Shown here piece by piece: positions 1 to 8,179 of a DNA stretch of 64,000 nt. Under the pieces are notes generated by a model. It did not search any database. It saw only the letters and a program-made list of their open reading frames with translations, and was not told where the DNA came from. This DNA is from Lachnospiraceae bacterium. GTDB lineage: Bacteria; Bacillota; Clostridia; Lachnospirales; Lachnospiraceae. The translations under genes were made by a program, and so were the position numbers. The stretch is from the NCBI GenBank assembly GCA_011959285.1, contig BLLW01000006.1, positions 1 through 64,000 on the forward strand, read 5' to 3'. The stretch's first letter is position 1, and each line of letters opens with the position of its first letter.

Positions 1-1612
1 CAAGTTCAAAAATATAGGCACAAATCTTGTGGGGAGCTGACTCCTGATAAGCCGTCTCCATCATGGCATTGAAGCCTGCCATCTCCAGCATAAGGGCTTT
101 CTCGGCATCGCTGTCCGCCTGCCTTAATACGGCTCCTTCCAGTGTACCGCCCTGCTCTTTGATCTTATTTAAGATAGACTTGATCCTGACGATCGTATAC
201 AGGATATAAGGACCCGTATCTCCTTCAAAGGAGGTAAATTTATCGATGTCAAAAATGTAATCCTTAGACGCCTGATTGGACAGATCGCCGTATTTAATGG
301 CGGATAGCGCCACCACCTTTGCCGTCTGCCTTGCCTCCTCTTCATCCACCTGGCGGTTATCGGTTATCTTCCGATACATCTCATCATTGATTTCCTTGAT
401 CAGAATTTCCAGACGCATGACGCCGCCTTCTCTGGTCTTAAAGGGCTTTCCGTCCTTGCCGTTCATGGTTCCGAATCCGATATGCAGTAAATCCGTCTCC
501 GGCTCCACCAGCTTCGTCTTTCTCGCGCAGCGGAAAACCTGCTCAAAATAAAGTTCCTGCCGCTTGTCCGTAAGATAGATCATCCGGTCCGGGTGGTATT
601 CCCGCATCCGCTCCATAATGGTTGCCAGATCGGTGGTGTTATATAAGGATGCGCCGTCTGACTTTAAGATCATACAGGGCGGGATTTCCTTCGTGTCCGT
701 CTCTTCCTTCACATCCACCACCAGAGCGCCGTCGCTAATATAAGCGTAGCCCTCCTTCTTCATATAATCTACCATGCCCGGTATCACATCATGTACATCT
801 GACTCTCCCTTCCACAGGTCGAAGTCCACATTAAGGTCCTGATAATTCTTCTTTAAATCCGCCACGGACACGCTGATAATATGATCCCACAGCGCCCGGT
901 ATCCCCTGACGCCGCTCTGCAGTTTAAAGGTAGCTTCCATAGCACGCTCTTTGTAGGCAGGGTCCTCCTTTGACTTATTGCTGGCAGTGGGATAGATTTC
1001 CTCCAATTCTGAAATGGTAAAGGGAGCCTCCTTGGGATAATCTCCCTGATAAGTATCGTCAAAGTATAAAAGATCCGGCTGCCGCTCCTTCAGTTCTGTG
1101 ATAATCAGTCCCATCTGCAGCCCCCAGTCTCCCAGATGAATATCACCAATCACATCATGCCCGGCATATCTTGCAATCCGCTTGATACTCTCCCCTATGA
1201 CGGCAGAGCGCAAATGCCCTACATGGAGGGGCTTTGCCACATTGGGTCCGCCGTAATCGACTATGATACGGCTTGGGTTCTCGGGCATTTCCAGACCGAA
1301 TTTAGGTTCATGGCACATCTTTGTAAGATAATCGGTCACGAAGCTTTCTTTTACCTTCAGGTTTAGGAACCCGGGAGGGACTGCCTCCACGCTTGAAAAA
1401 GCTTTACTGTCTTTACATTTTTCCGCCACATCCTGGGCAATCATAAGGGGGGCTTTCTTATAAAGCTTGGCGCCTGCCATAGCGCCGTTGCACTGATATT
1501 CACATAAGTCCGGACGGTTTGAAAGGGTCACTTTGCCTAATTCCCTGTCGTAGCCGGATGCTTCAAAAGCTTGTTTCATTTCTTCTGAAATAAGATCCAG
1601 AAACTTTTTCAT
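1..1612 (-). CDS. argS: Arginyl-tRNA synthetase, C-terminus cut by window edge
   Basis: This is a cytoplasmic class I aminoacyl-tRNA synthetase that charges tRNA-Arg. I translated it by hand from an ATG at 1612, which follows a GGAGG-type site with normal spacing. The N-terminal tRNA-recognition domain occupies roughly residues 1-110. The ATP-binding signature reads GPNVAKPLHVGHLRS, with HVGH at about 130-133 standing for HIGH. Further ArgS blocks are DWGLQMG, NTTDLATI and FEGDTGPYILY. The frame is open to base 1, so part of the DALR anticodon-binding domain lies outside the window. It is transcribed leftward, probably from its own promoter. Identity is near certain. Confidence 0.96.
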   Translation of the reverse strand, partial: MKKFLDLISEEMKQAFEASGYDRELGKVTLSNRPDLCEYQCNGAMAGAKLYKKAPLMIAQDVAEKCKDSKAFSSVEAVPPGFLNLKVKESFVTDYLTKMCHEPKFGLEMPENPSRIIVDYGGPNVAKPLHVGHLRSAVIGESIKRIARYAGHDVIGDIHLGDWGLQMGLIITELKERQPDLLYFDDTYQGDYPKEAPFTISELEEIYPTASNKSKEDPAYKERAMEATFKLQSGVRGYRALWDHIISVSVADLKKNYQDLNVDFDLWKGESDVHDVIPGMVDYMKKEGYAYISDGALVVDVKEETDTKEIPPCMILKSDGASLYNTTDLATIMERMREYHPDRMIYLTDKRQELYFEQVFRCARKTKLVEPETDLLHIGFGTMNGKDGKPFKTREGGVMRLEILIKEINDEMYRKITDNRQVDEEEARQTAKVVALSAIKYGDLSNQASKDYIFDIDKFTSFEGDTGPYILYTIVRIKSILNKIKEQGGTLEGAVLRQADSDAEKALMLEMAGFNAMMETAYQESAPHKICAYIFEL

Positions 1613-1651
1613 CTTCTTTCCTCCATATGGTTTCTTTTCGCGGGTAGTTTT

Positions 1652-1680
1652 ATCCTATCATTACATTTGCTTTTTCGCAA
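1652..1680 (-). promoter_or_regulatory. Candidate argS promoter
   Basis: On the minus strand a TTGCGA -35-like hexamer (1675-1680) is followed 17 bp later by TAGGAT (1652-1657), each matching 4 of 6 consensus bases. It sits about 40 bp upstream of the argS start, in the only gap before the gene. Confidence 0.35.
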
Positions 1681-1689
1681 GAGGGAGGA

Positions 1690-3027
1690 TCAAAAGTTGT
1701 GGGCGAGGGCTAATCCTATCAGGCGGTCTGTGTGGTCTGCCATGAATAGCGGGATATTTAGGACATCGTTGTCCAACTTTAGATTTTCCAAAGAGAATCT
1801 TACCCGGAGTTTGACTTGGTCGGGGAATAGGTCTTTGAATTTTTTAAGGCTCCTGCTGGTGGTGTTGGTCTCGGATTTGACTTCTACAGGGAAAATATCA
1901 TTTTCCCTCTGGATGAGGAAGTCTATCTCATAGGGAGGATTGCTCTGGCTCCAGTAACGGGGGACTACTTCAAATTGCGTAAGCAGGGTCTGCAGCACGT
2001 AGTTTTCGGTTAGTGCGCCTTTGAACTCGGTAAAAAGGCGGCTGCCTTCTCCAAATGCCGTAGGAGCCAGATGTGCCAAGCGGCGAAGCAGACCTACATC
2101 CACCAAGTAAATTTTGAATGCAGATAGGTCGTCGTAAGCAGTCATCGGCAGCCTAGGGGCTGTACTGCGGTAGATTTTGTGCACCAGCCTTGCATCCACC
2201 AGCCACTGCAGGGCATCTTCGTATTCACGGGCTCTTGCCCCCTCTTTGACAACTTTATAAATAAATTTCTTGTTTTCCCTTGCCAGCTGAGAGGGAATGG
2301 ACTTCCAGATCATTGAAATCTTCGGGAACTCGCTGATGCTGGGGTGTTTGGCAAAGTCACGCTCATAAGCACCAATGATCCCGGACAGAGCTTCCTGCAT
2401 AGCAGAAACGTCCCGCGCTTCCGTCCACATCAGTACCGGCTCCGGCATGCCTCCGGTGACATAGTACATTTTTAATTTCTCGTAGAGAGGATTGAAAAAG
2501 GCATCCGGGATTGGCTCGATGGCATCCACACTTTGCAGGTATCTGGCAAGGTTTTCGTCTCCGTTGGCAAGCAGAAATTCAGAAAACGTCATTGGATCAA
2601 TCTGCATGAAATTGACCTTGCCCACTGGGAAAGAAGATGGCTTCGCCAAGGAAATACCAAGCAGCGAACCGGCACAGGCAATATGGTACTGGGGGGCATT
2701 CTCACAAAAATATTTCATAGAATTGATTACCTCAGGACAATCCTGCACCTCATCAAATAGGAGGAGGGTTTTTTCCGGCACAATTCTCTGACCGCTGGCA
2801 AGCATCAGATTCTGCAGGATGCGGTTCACATCCTTAGTGGTCTCAAAGAACTGCTTATACTCCTCGTTCTCATCAAAGTTAAAATAGGCTGTATTTTCAT
2901 AATAGCGTCTGCCAAATTCCTTGAGAATCCAGGTCTTGCCTACCTGACGCACCCCCTTTAAAATGAGTGGTTTACGATAGGGAGAGTTCTTCCACTGCAG
3001 TAGTTTTGATAAAATCGTTCGTTCCAC
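1690..3027 (-). CDS. AAA-type ATP-binding protein with DUF4143 C-terminus
   Basis: The 445-residue protein has a P-loop GVRQVGKT at residues 25-32 and a Walker B stretch LLLFDEVQDCPE near 88-99. The C-terminal half resembles DUF4143 and ends in a restriction-endonuclease-like patch (EIDFLIQ followed by PVEVKS). Proteins of this family are common, often mobile, single-gene ATPases of unknown role in bacteria and archaea; a link to toxin-antitoxin or defence functions has been suggested but is not established. The start is GTG at 3027, eight bases after GGAGG. It appears to be monocistronic, between argS and a degenerate intergenic stretch. The family call is secure; the function is unknown. 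Confidence 0.85.
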   Translation of the reverse strand: MERTILSKLLQWKNSPYRKPLILKGVRQVGKTWILKEFGRRYYENTAYFNFDENEEYKQFFETTKDVNRILQNLMLASGQRIVPEKTLLLFDEVQDCPEVINSMKYFCENAPQYHIACAGSLLGISLAKPSSFPVGKVNFMQIDPMTFSEFLLANGDENLARYLQSVDAIEPIPDAFFNPLYEKLKMYYVTGGMPEPVLMWTEARDVSAMQEALSGIIGAYERDFAKHPSISEFPKISMIWKSIPSQLARENKKFIYKVVKEGARAREYEDALQWLVDARLVHKIYRSTAPRLPMTAYDDLSAFKIYLVDVGLLRRLAHLAPTAFGEGSRLFTEFKGALTENYVLQTLLTQFEVVPRYWSQSNPPYEIDFLIQRENDIFPVEVKSETNTTSRSLKKFKDLFPDQVKLRVRFSLENLKLDNDVLNIPLFMADHTDRLIGLALAHNF

Positions 3028-3386
3028 AGAAATCCTCCTTCACACTTTTATAATATCTTTCGTGTATAATTATCACATAATTATTATATTTAAAACACAT
3101 AAAAATAACAATCCCTATCACACAATTATTTTAATTTTTCCACTTGCTCCCCACCAAAACAGAGGTAGTCTACGACACCACGGAATGAGGGATTGGATTG
3201 GAACTGTCGCAGGAAGTCCCAGTTACTGATTGACCGCTGCGTCAGCGTGCAGAACGCTCTCGGCTCCCGGTATAGCATGGCTTTTGTTGACAGCATATTG
3301 CACCCCATAGTTGCCAAACAGGAACGCGGCAGTTATTTGTGCACCGATATTTTTTTGTGTATAATAAAGTCCAGGAGGTACGGAAG
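3028..3386. other. Intergenic region with possible gene remnant
   Basis: About 360 bp without a convincing gene. The first 100 bases are AT-rich and should hold the promoter of the DUF4143 gene. A minus-strand open frame at about 3126-3317 gives a protein-like tail (NWDFLRQFQSNPSFRGVVDY) but has no start signal, and another minus frame nearby also reads as protein-like. This is compatible with a broken gene fragment that I cannot name. At the right end, TATAAT at 3360-3365 with TTGTGC 17 bp upstream is a plausible promoter for the XRE gene. Confidence 0.3.
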
Positions 3387-4061
3387 ATGGAATTTAAAGA
3401 AAAATTGCAGATGTTAAGGGCTGAAGCAAAAATTTCCCAGGAGGAACTAGCCGCAAAGCTAAATATATCCCGCCAATCTGTCACCAAGTGGGAAAACGGT
3501 CAATCTTTCCCTGATATCCAGAACCTGATCCAACTCAGTGATATCTTTAAAGTCTCTATCGACCGACTTGTAAAAGATAACGACAATTGTAATCTGAATA
3601 TTTTGGACAGACAGCAAGTTTCCGAACAGGATATGCGGATGTTTTTGATAAGAGCTAAAAACAGCACATATATTTCAGGCAGCAATCTCTCTGTATCCTC
3701 AAAACCAAATACCTATGAATATCATTATGCAGAAGGAGAATTTACCTATACCGACTCTTATATGGGGAACGAACATTTTGCAGGAGAGGAAACGGTCTAT
3801 CTGAAAAACCTCCCGGTATATGCAATGAATTATTATGGACAGATTTTGCGTGAAGATTTCAATATAGATTTCTTAAAAGAAATGCTTTCCCTTGTATCCT
3901 ATGAGAAACCTTTCAGGGGACCAGAGTATCACCAACAAGGCGGCTATGCTTATCATTGTAAAGTTCATGGAAATTTTGACTGTTTTTATGGAGAAGAGAC
4001 GATTTATTATCAACATGAAAAAGTGTATTTTTGTTTATTTCACGGAGGTGGTTTGTCTTGA
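3387..4061 (+). CDS. XRE-family transcriptional regulator with DUF5680-like domain
   Basis: An N-terminal helix-turn-helix (about residues 1-60, including KISQEELAAKLNISRQSVTK) is a typical XRE/Cro fold that binds DNA. The C-terminal 150 residues resemble DUF5680, a domain often fused to XRE in Firmicutes and thought to sense a ligand. The ATG at 3387 lies 8 bases after AGGAGG; the longer frame from 3339 would overlap the promoter, so I use the shorter form (224 aa). Its TGA overlaps the TTG start of the radical SAM gene, so the two are translationally coupled. Confidence 0.82.
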   Translation: MEFKEKLQMLRAEAKISQEELAAKLNISRQSVTKWENGQSFPDIQNLIQLSDIFKVSIDRLVKDNDNCNLNILDRQQVSEQDMRMFLIRAKNSTYISGSNLSVSSKPNTYEYHYAEGEFTYTDSYMGNEHFAGEETVYLKNLPVYAMNYYGQILREDFNIDFLKEMLSLVSYEKPFRGPEYHQQGGYAYHCKVHGNFDCFYGEETIYYQHEKVYFCLFHGGGLS

Positions 4062-4915
4062 AGATAATTGAAAAAGAAGTCACAGTAAAAAATTATCTCA
4101 CAAAATCAAATCTGCCTGCCAGCGATTATGTGATCAATCCCTATATCGGCTGTCCCCATGCCTGCAGGTATTGCTATGCCCGTTTCATGAAACGGTTTAC
4201 CGGGCATACGGAAGAATGGGGCAGCTTTATTGATATAAAACGCTGCGATAAGCCCATCGATACCAAAAAGCTGCATCACAAATCCGTTTTTATCTCTTCC
4301 GTGACCGATTGCTATAATCCTTTTGAAGCCAAATACCAGATCACCAGAAATCTATTGGCTCAACTAAAACAAGCAGATTGCTCTGTCACCGTCTCTACAA
4401 AATCTGATTTGATCTTAAGGGATATAGATCTTCTGAAGGAAATAAGAAATTTGAAGGCAGCAATTTCAATCAACACATTAGACCCTGATTTTCAAAAAGC
4501 TATGGACCATGGCAGCAGCATCTCAAAACGTATCGATGCCTTAAGGGCATTAAGAACGCAGGGAATCTACACCGTTTTGTTTATGTCTCCCATATTTCCA
4601 TACATAACAGATTTTAAGGAAATCGTTGCAGCAACAGAAGAATTTGTGTGTGAATATTGGTTTGAAAACTTAAATCTGCGGGGGGATTATAAACAAGAGA
4701 TTTTATCTTACATATCGGAAAGATATCCTCAATATTTAAATGGATATAAGGAAATCTATAATAAGAAAAATATGGACTACTGGCAGCAATTGTCGGTGGA
4801 TATTGATTCCTACTGCTCTCAGAAAAAGATAAAATATACAAATTATTTTTATCACGATTTACTTGTTGCAGAAAAGAAGGCAAATAATCCAAAACCCTGC
4901 GGCAAGCTGACGTAA
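4058..4915 (+). CDS. SPL-family radical SAM protein
   Basis: This radical S-adenosylmethionine protein binds a [4Fe-4S] cluster through CPHACRYC (Cys 32, 36 and 39 from the chosen start). The preceding NPYIGCPHACRYCYAR pattern and overall size (285 aa) match the spore-photoproduct-lyase-like group, most members of which have no known substrate. The start is TTG at 4058, seven to ten bases after GGAGGTGG and overlapping the stop of the XRE gene; the upstream TTG at 4031 precedes that ribosome site and is unlikely. The XRE/radical SAM coupling suggests joint regulation. Confidence 0.82.
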   Translation: MKIIEKEVTVKNYLTKSNLPASDYVINPYIGCPHACRYCYARFMKRFTGHTEEWGSFIDIKRCDKPIDTKKLHHKSVFISSVTDCYNPFEAKYQITRNLLAQLKQADCSVTVSTKSDLILRDIDLLKEIRNLKAAISINTLDPDFQKAMDHGSSISKRIDALRALRTQGIYTVLFMSPIFPYITDFKEIVAATEEFVCEYWFENLNLRGDYKQEILSYISERYPQYLNGYKEIYNKKNMDYWQQLSVDIDSYCSQKKIKYTNYFYHDLLVAEKKANNPKPCGKLT

Positions 4916-4974
4916 GATAAAGCCTGCCGCGTAACAATTTGGACGAAGGGATTGTGTAAAAAACTTATTTTCCA

Positions 4975-5026
4975 TTGACAAATATATCGAAGTGCGATAC
5001 ATTATATAGTAGTGCGATGCATCGCA
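4975..5026 (+). promoter_or_regulatory. padR promoter with palindromic operator
   Basis: TTGACA (4975-4980) and TACATT (4998-5003) are separated by 17 bp. The sequence AGTGCGATRCAT occurs twice (4991 and 5011). The second copy is part of a perfect 14-bp palindrome, TGCGATGCATCGCA, at 5013-5026, just past the -10. This is where a PadR repressor would bind to regulate its own operon. Confidence 0.65.
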
Positions 5027-5052
5027 GTAAAACCTAATGACGGAGGAAAACA

Positions 5053-5367
5053 TTGGATCAGCATATAAAAAAAGTTTATGTTCCCATGACGGAAACAGCT
5101 TTTTATATTTTACTATGTTTGAAAAAGCCTAATCACGGCTACGGCATTGTTCAAATAGTCGAAAAGCTGACAGACGGTGCGATACGGCTTGCCCCCGGCA
5201 CAATGTACGGCAGCTTATCAAAGATGGAGCGGGACGGTTTAATCCGATTTATTCAGGAAGAAGATAAACGAAAAATCTATCAAATTACTGATTTGGGATT
5301 AGAAGTACTGCAAATTGAACTGAAGCGTATCGAACGTCTATATCGAATTGCCCAGGAGGAAATGTAA
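5053..5367 (+). CDS. PadR-family transcriptional regulator
   Basis: A 104-residue winged-helix regulator of the PadR family; the block LKKPNHGYGIVQIVEKLT and the wing LAPGTMYGSLSKMERDGLI are diagnostic. The short C-terminus (PadR subfamily 2) holds one dimerisation helix. It starts with TTG at 5053, six bases after GGAGG. It is followed without a gap by a DUF2812 membrane protein, a common pairing in which PadR represses the operon. The palindrome at the promoter is the likely operator. Confidence 0.9.
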   Translation: MDQHIKKVYVPMTETAFYILLCLKKPNHGYGIVQIVEKLTDGAIRLAPGTMYGSLSKMERDGLIRFIQEEDKRKIYQITDLGLEVLQIELKRIERLYRIAQEEM

Positions 5368-5898
5368 ATGGAAACCAAAAATACTTTCAAAATTTTTACC
5401 ATATTTGAATATGAAAAAGAACAGGATTATCTTCGGAAAATGCATCAGTCAGGTTGGAAACTCGTCAAAGTTTCCGGCTTGGGCGCTTATCATTTTGAAA
5501 AATGTGTGCCGGAAGATGTGATTTATCAGCTGGATTACAACCCAAACGGCATTGCGCACAAAGATGAGTATGTAAAAATGTTCAACGACTGCGGATGGGA
5601 ATATCTGCAGGATTATGTAGGGTATAGTTACTTCCGAAAGCCCGCATCAGAAACAGGCGGAAATGAAGAAATATTTTGCGACGACGAATCAAGATTACAG
5701 ATGTTGGACCGTGTATTCAAAGGCAGAATGCTTCCGCTGGCTGTTTTGTTCTTATGCATATTGGTGCCTCAATTTATCCACGGTCTGGTCACCAACTCCA
5801 TACTTCTCACCATCATGTTCGGAATGCTGCTTGGTCTATACGCTTCATTTTTTGTGATGTTTTCCTGGCAGTATTGGAAATTGAAAGGGAAAAAATAA
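5368..5898 (+). CDS. DUF2812 membrane protein
   Basis: The first 95 residues (FTIFEYEKEQDYLRKMHQSG, and later YQLDYNPNG) match DUF2812, a soluble domain usually encoded next to PadR regulators. Two hydrophobic helices follow at about residues 122-142 and 146-168, so the domain is tethered to the inner face of the membrane. ATG 5368 abuts the padR stop and the padR end supplies the AGGAGG site. The role is unknown, perhaps sensing for the PadR circuit. It is convergent with queH. Confidence 0.8.
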   Translation: METKNTFKIFTIFEYEKEQDYLRKMHQSGWKLVKVSGLGAYHFEKCVPEDVIYQLDYNPNGIAHKDEYVKMFNDCGWEYLQDYVGYSYFRKPASETGGNEEIFCDDESRLQMLDRVFKGRMLPLAVLFLCILVPQFIHGLVTNSILLTIMFGMLLGLYASFFVMFSWQYWKLKGKK

Positions 5899-5933
5899 TA
5901 TCTATGAGATGCTTTGCATCTCTATGGGCACAT

Positions 5934-6572
5934 CTACTTGGTTCGGTGCCCGCGGGAATAGATACATCCGCAGTAATTCTGGCGGTACAGGTCGTATTCT
6001 TTGGAGAGCTCTATGGAACGCTTGTACCCCTCTTTCTTTTTGAAGTCAGAAGGGAGGAAGGGTAGCCCGTATTCCTCTGCAAGGGCATCTCCTATTTCAT
6101 TGATTTTGGGAGCATTTTTTAAGGGACTGATGGTAAGGGTGGTGGTAAAATAATCGGCACCGGCTTGTCTTGCCCTAATCGCTGTCTCCCTGAGACGGAG
6201 TTCGTAACAGACAAAGCATCTTTCTCCCCCTTCCTTGCAATACTCCAAACCTTTTACCCTGTCAAAAAAGAACGTCTTGTCGTAATCCCCCTCTATCACT
6301 TCAATGGGATAAGCATCCATCCCCCCTCCTGACCGGAGCTGTCTGTTAAATTCCGCAATCAGCCGTTTCTGCTCCGCCACCCGCTTTTGATACTCTTCTT
6401 CCATCGTGATATTGGGATTATAGTAAAATACGGTGATTCTGAAAAAAGGACGCAGATATTCCAGCACATAACTGCTGCAGGGAGCGCAGCAGCTGTGGAG
6501 GAATAAATGCTTCCCTTTATTTTCTTCCCTTGCAAGTATCTGATCTAATTCCTTTGCATAGTTCCGGTTCAT
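5934..6572 (-). CDS. queH: Epoxyqueuosine reductase QueH
   Basis: QueH (formerly DUF208) reduces epoxyqueuosine to queuosine in the last step of the tRNA wobble-base modification, using Fe-S chemistry. The 212-residue length is typical. HSCCAPCSSY gives Cys 28, 29 and 32, and CFVCYELRL and YCGCIYS supply the remaining conserved cysteines. It lies 30 bp downstream of purA on the same strand and is probably co-transcribed with it. Confidence 0.92.
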   Translation of the reverse strand: MNRNYAKELDQILAREENKGKHLFLHSCCAPCSSYVLEYLRPFFRITVFYYNPNITMEEEYQKRVAEQKRLIAEFNRQLRSGGGMDAYPIEVIEGDYDKTFFFDRVKGLEYCKEGGERCFVCYELRLRETAIRARQAGADYFTTTLTISPLKNAPKINEIGDALAEEYGLPFLPSDFKKKEGYKRSIELSKEYDLYRQNYCGCIYSRGHRTK

Positions 6573-6602
6573 GCTTTTACCTTCTTCATGACATCCGCCG
6601 CT

Positions 6603-7895
6603 TTAGTTTTTCAGCGGACTTTCCCTGTAAATAATATCGTCTCTTCCCGGTCCGTTGGAAACCATAGTAATGGGATATCCAATCTGTCCCTCAATAAACT
6701 CTACGTATTTTCTGCAGTTCTCCGGCAGATCCTCGTATTTTTTGATACCCCTAATATCACACTTCCAGCCGGGCAGGGTCTTAAGGACCGGTTTTGCTTT
6801 CTCTAATTTATGGGTTACAGGAAAGTCTGTGGTCACTTCCCCATCGATTTCATACCCAACGCACACCGGAATCTCGTCCAGATATCCCAGCACATCCAAA
6901 ACGGTAAAGGCAACATCAGTGGTTCCCTGCAGTCTGCATCCGTATTTGGAGGCAACACAGTCAAACCATCCCATGCGTCTGGGACGCCCTGTAGTTGCGC
7001 CAAATTCTCCGCCGTCTCCGCCTCTGCGGCGCAGTTCGTCCGCTTCGTCCCCAAAAATCTCAGAGACGAACGCCCCTGCTCCCACTGCGGAGGAGTAAGC
7101 CTTGCACACGGTAATGATTTCTTTTATCTCATAAGGCGGGATTCCAGCTCCAATAGCGCCGTAGGCAGCCAGTGTGGAGGAGGATGTGACCATGGGATAA
7201 ATGCCGTGATCCGTATCTTTTAAAGTTCCAAGCTGTCCCTCCAGCAAAATGGTCTTTCCCTCTTTGATAGCCTTATGCAGATAAGAAGATACGTCGCATA
7301 CATAAGGCTCGATCATTTCTTTATATTCATGGAGCGTCGCAAGCAGCTCCCCAGGATCGATGACCGGCTTATGGTACATGTGTTCAAGCATGACGTTTTT
7401 CTGCTCGCAGACCCGCTCTACCTTTTCTTTAAGCAGTTCCTCGTCAAAAAGCTCGCTCACCTGGAAACCGATCTTGGCATATTTATCTGAATAGAAAGGC
7501 GCAATGCCGGATTTGGTGGAACCGAAAGACTTTCCGCCCAGCCGTTCTTCTTCGTATTGATCGAACAGAATATGGTACGGCATCACCATCTGCGCCCTGT
7601 CTGAAACCAGAATCTTAGGCATCGGCACATTTCTGTCTGTGATCGATTTAATCTCGTTAAAAAGAACTGGAATATTTAATGCCACTCCATTGCCGATAAT
7701 GCTGGTGGTGTGGCTATAGAACACACCCGACGGCAGCGTATGCAGCGCAAACTTGCCATACTCATTTACAATCGTGTGTCCTGCATTGGCGCCTCCCTGA
7801 AAACGGACGATGATATCCGCCTGCTGTGCCAGCATATCTGTAATCTTACCTTTTCCTTCGTCGCCCCAATTGGCGCCCACTACTGCTTTAACCAT
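6603..7895 (-). CDS. purA: Adenylosuccinate synthetase
   Basis: This enzyme joins IMP and aspartate using GTP, the first committed step from IMP to AMP. GANWGDEGKGK near the N-terminus is the GTP-binding signature, followed by FQGGANAGHT and later SSAVGAGAF and TGRPRRMGWFD. I place the start at ATG 7895 (MVKAVVG, 430 aa). An in-frame ATG four codons earlier overlaps the GGAGG ribosome site and is therefore unlikely. A 9-bp hairpin lies in the leader. queH follows. Confidence 0.96.
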   Translation of the reverse strand: MVKAVVGANWGDEGKGKITDMLAQQADIIVRFQGGANAGHTIVNEYGKFALHTLPSGVFYSHTTSIIGNGVALNIPVLFNEIKSITDRNVPMPKILVSDRAQMVMPYHILFDQYEEERLGGKSFGSTKSGIAPFYSDKYAKIGFQVSELFDEELLKEKVERVCEQKNVMLEHMYHKPVIDPGELLATLHEYKEMIEPYVCDVSSYLHKAIKEGKTILLEGQLGTLKDTDHGIYPMVTSSSTLAAYGAIGAGIPPYEIKEIITVCKAYSSAVGAGAFVSEIFGDEADELRRRGGDGGEFGATTGRPRRMGWFDCVASKYGCRLQGTTDVAFTVLDVLGYLDEIPVCVGYEIDGEVTTDFPVTHKLEKAKPVLKTLPGWKCDIRGIKKYEDLPENCRKYVEFIEGQIGYPITMVSNGPGRDDIIYRESPLKN

Positions 7896-7933
7896 TTTCT
7901 CCTCCATCCCGAAGCGTTTTACGCTGAGAGGGC

Positions 7934-7956
7934 GAGCGAAATGTCAGATTTCGCTC
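7934..7956 (-). promoter_or_regulatory. Hairpin in purA leader
   Basis: GAGCGAAAT (7934-7942) and ATTTCGCTC (7948-7956) form a perfect 9-bp stem with a 5-nt loop about 40 nt upstream of the purA start. There is no T-run, so it is not a terminator. It may stabilise the mRNA or be a regulatory element. I cannot assign it to a known riboswitch. Confidence 0.4.
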
Positions 7957-8007
7957 TGCACAAGCCTGCGCTGCACTTCGCATTGCATTCTTAATGATTG
8001 TGATAAT

Positions 8008-8037
8008 AAAAAGCAGGTTCGTAAAAACCTGCTTTTT
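8008..8037 (-). terminator. Intrinsic terminator between the CofE-like gene and purA
   Basis: AAAAAGCAGGT (8008-8018) pairs with ACCTGCTTTTT (8027-8037) in an 11-bp stem with an 8-nt loop. It is symmetrical enough to act on both strands. It ends the transcript of the upstream minus-strand gene. The adjoining 8038-8179 stretch is AT-rich and I see nothing else in it. Confidence 0.75.
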
Positions 8038-8179
8038 ATTATCAGTTTCTTACTTTATGATTATACATAAAGAATAGTCATAAGTAAAATCGTTCTTTTT
8101 TATACATGATATAATTTTCGTTTATATTATGTGTTTCTATTAAAATCTCAGCAAAGGCAGCAATCTTCCTTTTCAATGA

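Noticed and set aside
3126-3317. 63-residue minus-strand protein
   Set aside because: No ribosome site and no start context; kept only as a possible fragment in the intergenic entry.
8038-8179. Possible small RNA in an AT-rich gap
   Set aside because: No stable hairpin beyond the terminator, and no promoter pair that I could place with confidence.
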